Source: Gnetum montanum (lineage: Eukaryota > Streptophyta > Gnetopsida > Gnetales > Gnetaceae). Taken from it: 64,000 nt of DNA. The position numbers and the translations under genes were made by a program. This document shows, in pieces, positions 58,425-64,000 of the stretch. The notes beneath the pieces were generated by a model. It was not told where the DNA came from and did no database searches. It saw only the letters and a list, made by a program, of their open reading frames with translations. Each line of letters starts with the position of its first letter. Within the stretch, counting starts at the first letter, position 1. Location of the stretch: assembly GCA_015680685.1 (NCBI GenBank), contig MNCI01007602.1:1919-65918 (forward strand), in the 5' to 3' direction.

Positions 58425-58654
58425 GCGGAGGATAATGATGCAAACGAAGGCCTTGGAAAAGTGCCTCAACCTTACATTCCACTCAACCCACGATGGGTCA
58501 AGAAGCAGCTACGCATAGTGTAGCAACACCGTTGCTTCCTGCTTAGTCACTATCCTTTGTACATTGCCATCTTTCATTATTTACATCCATCTGTCTATGA
58601 AAGTTACCAGTTAGCTGTTGTTCAAGTTGTTAATGTATTATCTCTTTAGCATGC

Positions 58655-59090
58655 CATGCAAAGGCCCAAAATGGCCTAAAACTAGCAGAGGCATGAAATG
58701 GCCTAAAACTAGAAGAGGCCCAAAATGGCCTAAAACTAGCAGAGGCCTGAAATGGCCTAAAACTACTAGAGGCCCAAAATGGCCTAAAACTAGTAGAGGC
58801 CCAAAATGGCCTAGAACTAGCAGAGGCCCGAAATGGCCTAAGACTAGTAGAGGCCTGAAATGGCCCAAAACTAGTAGTGGCCCGAAATGGCCTAAAACTA
58901 TGCCTCCCCATGGCCTGAAATGGCTTAAAACTAGCAAGAGATCAAAATGACCTAAAACTATGCTACTCTATAGCCTGAAATGGCTTAAAACTAGCTATGG
59001 CCCGAAATGGCTTAAAACTAGCAAGGGCCCGAAATGGCCTAAAACTAGCAATGGGCCGAAATGGTCTAAAACTAGCACATAAAAGCATAA
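58655..59090 (+). repeat. 27-bp tandem repeat after gag-pro (D1)
   Basis: About fourteen units of GGCCCAAAATGGCCTAAAACTAGCAGA, slightly long in total; the core is GGCCNRAAATGGCC then TAAAACTAGC. Reverse complemented, it is the AGTTTTAGGCC...GGCC form of the arrays in B, C and C2. The 27-bp period leaves long spurious frames open on both strands. Confidence 0.9.
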
Positions 59091-59259
59091 AAATTTTACA
59101 CAAAACATAACACATAGACAATGCAGAAGTTAGCGCAGAATCAATTTCTATTTCTGAAATTCTCTTTTCTTTGTTCAAAACTATTGTCTTTCAACCAATG
59201 TTTGCAAAGATTTTACAAAAATTCAAAATTTTTAAAAAAATGAAAAAATATTTTTTTAT

Positions 59260-59620
59260 GGGTCCGAAAAGACCTTAAACTAGCAACCCTAGCATAGTTG
59301 TAACTTTCGTGGTCCGAAAAGACCTTAAACTAGCATTCTTAGCGTAGCGTTCCACTCTAGTTAATGGTCCAAAAAGACCTTAAACTAGCAATCTTAGCGT
59401 AGCAGTGACTTTAAGAGTCTGAAAAGACCTTAAACTAGTAGTTTCGATCTGTTATATGTTCGCAGTCCGCAATGACCCTAAATTAACAATTTCACATTTT
59501 CATGTTGGTAGTTTTGCAATTTCACATTCTCATATCGACAGTTTTACATTTTGCCTTTACGTAGTTTTGCATCTCCATGCCTTAGTAGTCTTCCATGACT
59601 TTAAACTGGAAAAATCCTAA
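59260..59620 (+). repeat. GGTC/GACC stem repeats
   Basis: Four units with GGTCCGAAAAGACC then TTAAACTAGCA, at a period of about 55-60 bp, then degenerate units with GTCCGCAATGAC and GTCTTCCATGAC. The stem differs from that of the adjacent array (GGCC) while the TTAAACTAGC box is kept. Confidence 0.85.
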
Positions 59621-60029
59621 TCTTTATATTATACTTTGCTAGTTACATCTCATCATTTCTTTGCAAGTTTTTGTTATACACAATTACTACCAACAGGTGC
59701 CTCTTAACCAGGCTTTCATCTCATTTTGATAGGTTGAGCAAAAGATGGAAACATCGCGACCTCTCCATACCTTTAGCTTTAGCAGATCCACATGGCAAGC
59801 TCGCAAGACAATTGAACCTAGACTTGATTGACTAGGGGTCAACCACAACTAGCACTATAGCATCTGAAACACCACAAAAATCTGTGAGTTTAGCATCTGT
59901 CTGACATTTAGCTTTAGCAGATCCCCATGACATTTAGCTTTAGCAGATCCCCATGACCCACGGGCGGCTTCGGCTACATTTGAAGTCACACAAGGCAATC
60001 TTGAAAATCGAAACATCTGGTTCTAATTG

Positions 60030-60930
60030 TGCCAGCGTATATGCCCAGCGTATATGCCCAGCTTTAAACCGTGGTAAGCTAGCGTCTACACTCGGCGTCT
60101 ACGCCCAGCGTGTACGCCCGGCTCTCCGGGCTCTCCGGCGTACACGCCTAGGTGCGGCAGATGCACATGCTCGACGACAAGATCTCCAATGGCAGCATAA
60201 GATTACACCGAAGAGCAAGGATTGAAGCCAAGTGGACATTCATCGGCGTATACGCCCAACATTCACTAGCGTATACGCCCGGCTTTAAACCGTGGTGAGC
60301 TAGCGTCTACGCCCAGCGTGTATGCCCAGCGTGTACGCCCGGCTCTCCGGTGTACACGCCCAGGTGCGGCAGATGCACATGCTCGACGATAAGATCTCCA
60401 ATGGCAGCATGAAGATTACACCGAAGAGCAAGGATTGAAGCAAGTGGACATTCGTCGGTGTATACGCCCGGCGTATACGCCCAACATTCACTAGCGTATA
60501 CGCCCGGCTTTAAACCGTGGTGAGCTAGCGTCTACGCCTGGCGTCTACGCCCAGCGTGTACGCCCGGCTCTCCGGCGTACACGCCCAGGTGCGGCAGATG
60601 CACACGCTCGACGATAAGATCTCCAATGGCAGCATGAAGATTACACCGAAGAGCAAGGATTGAAGCAAGTGGACATTCTTCGGCGTATACGCCCGGCGTA
60701 TACGCCGAACATTCACCAGCGTATACGCCCAGCGTATACGCCCGACGCTCAGCATACACACTTTACGCACTCAACAGGTGCAACAGAAGCAAGGATTGAA
60801 GCAAGTCGACGTCCAGCATCCATCAGCGTATACGCCCCAACGTATACAAGTCTATGCCTAGAGTCTATGCCCGACGTATACGCCCAGCGTATACGCCGCT
60901 ACCTGTTGTAACGTATACGCCCAGCGTATA
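60030..60930 (+). repeat. GCGTATACGC array with 221-225-bp higher-order repeat
   Basis: The perfect palindrome GCGTATACGC and variants (GCGTGTACGC, GCGTCTACGC) occur dozens of times, usually joined by CCA or CCG. They are organised in three larger repeats beginning GCTTTAAACC at 60061, 60282 and 60507, each including CACATGCTCGACGA and CAAGGATTGAAGC blocks. Confidence 0.9.
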
Positions 60931-61005
60931 CCATGTTTCTAAATTGTAATGCCTGGTCTATACGCCACGTGTCTCCCCGTCCGATTTTCCTGGTAACCCT
61001 ACCCC

Positions 61006-61013
61006 TATAAATA
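61006..61013 (+). promoter_or_regulatory. TATA box of D2 LTR
   Basis: TATAAATA in ACCCCTATAAATAGCCC, about 75 bp after the U3 array; the downstream GGGTTTTCAGGGG block recurs in the other Tat LTRs. Confidence 0.75.
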
Positions 61014-61585
61014 GCCCAGTTTTCTGGGTTTTCAGGGGTTGGCAAAAAAAAATTTCCAGAAGACACAAGAGACATTTACGCTGCAGACCAGAGCTTAAAA
61101 ACCCTCTTACGCTAGAGAGCCCTGTACGCCGTACACACAGTCTCTACGCTCCGCCTGCCTTGCGAACTAGCCGAGTCATTCCCACACACGTCGGGGCCTT
61201 TCGTCCCCCTTGTGTCAAAGCCACAACTGCGTTTGGACCGGTGCACTTTGTAATCAATTCTCAATACAAAACAGTTTACATTTTGCCCAAATTTATTGCA
61301 GTTTTCTTTGTTTTTCAATTTACATTTATAGACTCATTTACATTATCGTGCTTGTTTACAGTTTACATTTAACGTGCATTGTTTACGTATAACCCAACAT
61401 GTTGTAGTGACAAACGTTGGGGAAGTCCTTGTTTGATCCGCATGCGGACCATTCAAGGCACTCTGCCTTCGTCCATTCCAGCTTGCCCTCAAGCGGAGGC
61501 AGGGTCGACTGTGCTTGTCCGTAGATCTTTCAGTGCTCGTAACGTTCCAGCCTTGCACCGACGATTTCGGTAGGCACAATTTTTT

Positions 61586-61602
61586 TGCCGCTAGAAGGAG
61601 GG
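61586..61602 (+). other. Primer-binding site of D2
   Basis: TGCCGCTAGAAGGAGGG, one mismatch to the element B site in the first nine bases. Confidence 0.65.
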
Positions 61603-61619
61603 CTCACCGAAAACCTTGC

Positions 61620-62080
61620 TTGCAAAACTTACAGCGTCTACGCTGCCGAACTGAAACCCCAGCGTCTACGCTGCTAACAGACTACAGTGTCTACACTGCC
61701 AAACTGAAACCCCAGTGTCTACGCTGCTAACAGACTACAGCGTCTACGCTGCCAAACTAAACCCCAGCGTCTACGCTGCTAACAGACTACAGCATCTACG
61801 CTGCCAAACTAAACCCCAGCGTCTACGCTTCCAAACTAAAACCCCAGCGTCTACGCTGCTACAGTGTTTTACGCTGCTACAGTGTCTCAGCTTAAGCGTA
61901 AGCTACAGTCTCAGCGTAAGCGTAAGTTACAGTGTCAGCGTAAGCGTAAGCTACAGTGTTTTTATACGCTGCTACAGTGTCCAAGCGTATACGCTGCTAC
62001 AGTGTTCGGGCGTATACGCTGCTACAGTTTTTATGCTACTACAGTACTGCTACAGTACCGCTACAGTGTTTTTTCAACAA
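61620..62080 (+). repeat. Leader tandem array between PBS and gag (D2)
   Basis: The first part has about nine units with CAGCGTCTACGCTG (stem CAGCGT/ACGCTG with CT loop) alternating with CTAACAGACTA or CCAAACTGAAACCC. From 61860 the units become GCTACAGTGT joined by AGCGTAAGCGTA or GCGTATACGCTG. The position equals the leader array of element B (27590-28135), with different sequence. Confidence 0.85.
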
Positions 62081-62391
62081 AAACACCCAAAACAAGCCCG
62101 TTTCAAAGTCGAATTCGCTGCGATTCGCACCAACATGGATCACCTTGTCTAAGGCATACAATACACACAACATAACGATTCCGAGATGACTTCCTCTTAC
62201 CCAAAATCGCCATCTGCATACGACTATGGTTCATAATTTTATACTTAGCCAAATTTGCTCCCGTTTACATTGTACACGCTAAACACTTAGAAAAATTTTT
62301 AGTGTTCACACACCGGACACTCTGCACACTTAGCCCGAAACACACTCGGCACTTGTTAGCTAGCTCATACGTTGCCCCGTCACACATCACC

Positions 62392-64000
62392 ATGGAGTCA
62401 TCCCCGACCTCTAACGCACGCGCCTTCATAGTCCCGACACAAGAACAGTATAACTACATCTGTGTGAAGATTCAAGCCAACCTTCCTCTTGACACCATAG
62501 AACAGGAGGCAAAACGAAACTTCGAGCACATATACATGGGAGGTCACGAATTCGTCCCCTCTGTATATGACATCATCCCCCTTTCTGAACCTCAGCATAA
62601 ACTCATCTCCCAGCTCCTTCTGGCAAGGAGCCAAAACTCACGGCGACCCAATGAGGAGCCCCAAAACCAACATGAAGTAGATGACTTCGAGGCACAATCT
62701 GAACCTGAGGATTCACACCACACCCTCAGTCCCCATACTCACGTGAACCCATCGTTCCATCCTCGCATGGGACAGGCGGCCACTCACCAAGTGTCAACGA
62801 GCATACAAGCACCAGTATCCCAACAGAGATTACCCACCCCCATCTCCACCCAGTACATACCACACGTGCAAACGCATGGGGCCACTTTCACTACATCGGC
62901 CCCGCACATCCAGGGTGTCACTTCACAGTTTGTGGCTAGGCAAGGGGCCATACCCCTTGTTCAACAACCCACTCACTTCAACGTGCCACACCCCACAACC
63001 GCAACTCTGAACATCGCTCCACAGCAACAAATGATGACCCAACAACCTCCCCAACCAACTAATCTGCCTACCGCTCAAGAGTGGGCAGAAGTAAAACAAA
63101 TGATGCAAACGTTAGCAGATGAGATAAAGCAACTCAGAGCTGACAACACTGAACAAGTTAAAGTACTGGATTTCTACCGCGACGATCCAATTAGCTCTTC
63201 AATGCCATTGTTAGCTTTACCCAAGGGAATCACACTGCCCCAGTTAACCAAGTACAATGGGGAGGGAGATCCAAACGCTCACTTAGTTACATTTCGATCA
63301 GAAACTCTATTGCTTCAAGCTTGGCCCCACGCAATCTTGCGAGTGTTCGCTATGTCCTTAATGGGTGTAGCCTTAGAATGGTACCGAGCCTTGCCTCGTA
63401 ACTCCATATCCTCTCTGGAGGATCTGTTACATCAGTTCATTATGCGGTTTAAGTACAACCTCAAGCCTGAAGCCACACTAGATAGTCTGATACAAGTGAA
63501 ACAAGCACCATTTGAGCCTGTGAAAAATTTCATCCAATGATGGAGTGCAGCCCTTAACGAACTTCATGAGCCCATCCTTGAAAAGTATTTGCTTACAATT
63601 CTGAAGGGAGCTGTGAATGACTTTGTTAAGTCAAAACTGTACTACCTAAGTGCTCAAACGTTGAGCCAAGCGTTCACACAGATCAAGAACATTGAACAAG
63701 CTGCACAAACCAGCAATGACCTCGCCTATGTGGCTTACAAGAACCAACACGTTGCCAAACAAAAGGCAACAACGGAAATTGTGGCCACAAGCATAAAAAC
63801 AACAAACACCAGTACCAACCCACCTACAACAACAGGGGCCACACCAAGGCCAAACTTTCAGCGCAAAGATCACTCTAAGTACACGCCTCTACCTACACGA
63901 CCTTCAGAACTCCTAGAGCAACTCCTTAGAATTGGGCAAATCCAATACAAACACGTAGCGGAGAATGATCGCCGCCGACATAATAGGTACTGCGAGTTAC
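62392..64000 (+). CDS. Tat-type gag (D2), partial at window end
   Basis: ATG at 62392 in a favourable context (A at -3, G at +4). Domains: matrix-like N-terminus with EQYNYICVKIQANL and GGHEFVPSVYDIIPL (residues 20-70), acidic DDFEAQSEPED (about 100), a long Q/P/T-rich linker (130-240), a coiled-coil-like EWAEVKQMMQTLADEIKQL (about 230-250), and the capsid proper (270-400) with LPQLTKYNGEGDPNAHLVTF, AWPHAILRVFAMSL and LEDLLHQFIMRF, the retrotransposon gag signature. A single TGA at 63538-63540 follows NFIQ; the frame then continues through LNELHEPIL and KDHSKYTPLPTRPSELLEQLL to the end. This is the best preserved gag here. It assembles the particle packaging element RNA. Confidence 0.85.

Larger units (their letters stand above)
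54482..59620 (+). mobile_element. Tat-type element D1 (truncated gag-pro, no pol)
   Basis: LTR 54482-56110, PBS 56123-56139, a duplicated leader, the C-terminal half of gag, protease, and AGTTTAA-type arrays. No RT, RNaseH or integrase follows; another LTR of a different subfamily begins by about 59.9 kb. Like C2 it is a gag-pro-only element. It inserted into the Athila-like extra ORF. Confidence 0.65.
59820..61578 (+). repeat. Tat-type LTR of D2
   Basis: U3 arrays (60030-60930), TATAAATA at 61006-61013, R-U5 with TTCAGGGGTTGGCAAA, GTTTACGTATAACCCAAC, CATTCAAGGCACTCTGCC, ending near GGCACA before the PBS. U5 is homologous, in reverse complement, to 28262-28440. The start is uncertain; a triplicated TTTAGCTTTAGCAGATCC lies at about 59775-59950. 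CpGs are abundant, which marks a young insertion. Confidence 0.7.

Noticed and set aside
58618-58950. 110-codon ORF of KWPKTSRGP repeats as a possible gene
   Set aside because: It is a by-product of a 27-bp tandem repeat, with no start context or conservation.
60030-60930. CRISPR-like array
   Set aside because: Spacers are not unique, units are palindromic and degenerate, and the sequence is plant LTR DNA.

Overview
The window is nuclear DNA of a land plant with a large, repeat-rich genome; gymnosperm or fern would fit, but the sequence does not settle it. It holds no convincing ordinary host gene, rRNA or tRNA. Almost all of it is nested, partly decayed Ty3/gypsy LTR retrotransposons of two kinds. 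Family A is Athila-like: its primer-binding site (PBS) is complementary to tRNA-Asp, its RT and integrase motifs are Athila-type, and it has an extra sense ORF after pol. Families B, C and D are Tat/Ogre-like: a gag-protease ORF is separated from an RT-RNaseH-integrase ORF, and the PBS core is TGGCGCTAG. Three N gaps interrupt the sequence (15363-15892, 29719-30301, 53458-53486).

Layout. 0.5-2.7 kb: internally deleted minus-strand A element (LTR, gag start, LTR), set in the 3' half of a plus-strand A element (2.7-8.2 kb: spacer, extra ORF, LTR). 8.2-9.3 kb: unassigned DNA. 9.3-9.8 kb: Tat gag fragment broken by a minus-strand A 3' end (LTR 9808-10624, extra ORF to 13.6 kb). 13.9-29.7 kb: Tat element B on the minus strand (LTR 28.3-29.7, leader array, gag-pro 27.5-23.3, repeat array, plus-strand multi-exon gene 18.8-22.5, repeat arrays, RT-RH-INT 17.4-14.1). 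30.3-44.5 kb: older minus-strand Tat element C (INT at the left, RT-RH at 39-41 kb, antisense-gene relic at 42.5-44.5), split by a shorter element C2 (32.0-38.9 kb) that keeps gag-pro but no pol. 44.6-54.5 kb: plus-strand A element with LTR, PBS, gag, protease, RT, RNaseH, integrase and the start of the extra ORF. 54.5-59.6 kb: element D1 (LTR, PBS, truncated gag-pro, repeat array). 59.8-64 kb: D2, the youngest element (LTR, leader array, nearly intact gag running off the window).

Two things stand out. First, element B carries between protease and RT, on the opposite strand, a gene with its own TATA box and several short GT-AG introns whose phases match at most junctions. Its first domain resembles an FCP1/SCP-type HAD phosphatase that has lost the catalytic aspartates, followed by a transposon-associated-like domain, acidic segments and coiled coils. 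A decayed homologue lies at the same place in element C. Second, short tandem arrays sit at fixed places in the elements (U3, between PBS and gag, after the gag-pro stop, before RT, after INT). Their units keep an inverted repeat while the bases change: AGTTTAA is followed by stems GGCC/GGCC, GTC/GAC, AGTC/GACT, GGTC/GACC or ATAGTC/GACTAT in different arrays. U3 palindromes likewise differ from copy to copy at one fixed position. This looks like conserved hairpin architecture, maintained either by selection or by quasi-palindrome correction during copying.

Decay is dominated by TAG codons in otherwise open frames, consistent with C-to-T change at CAG/CTG sites under plant CHG methylation.
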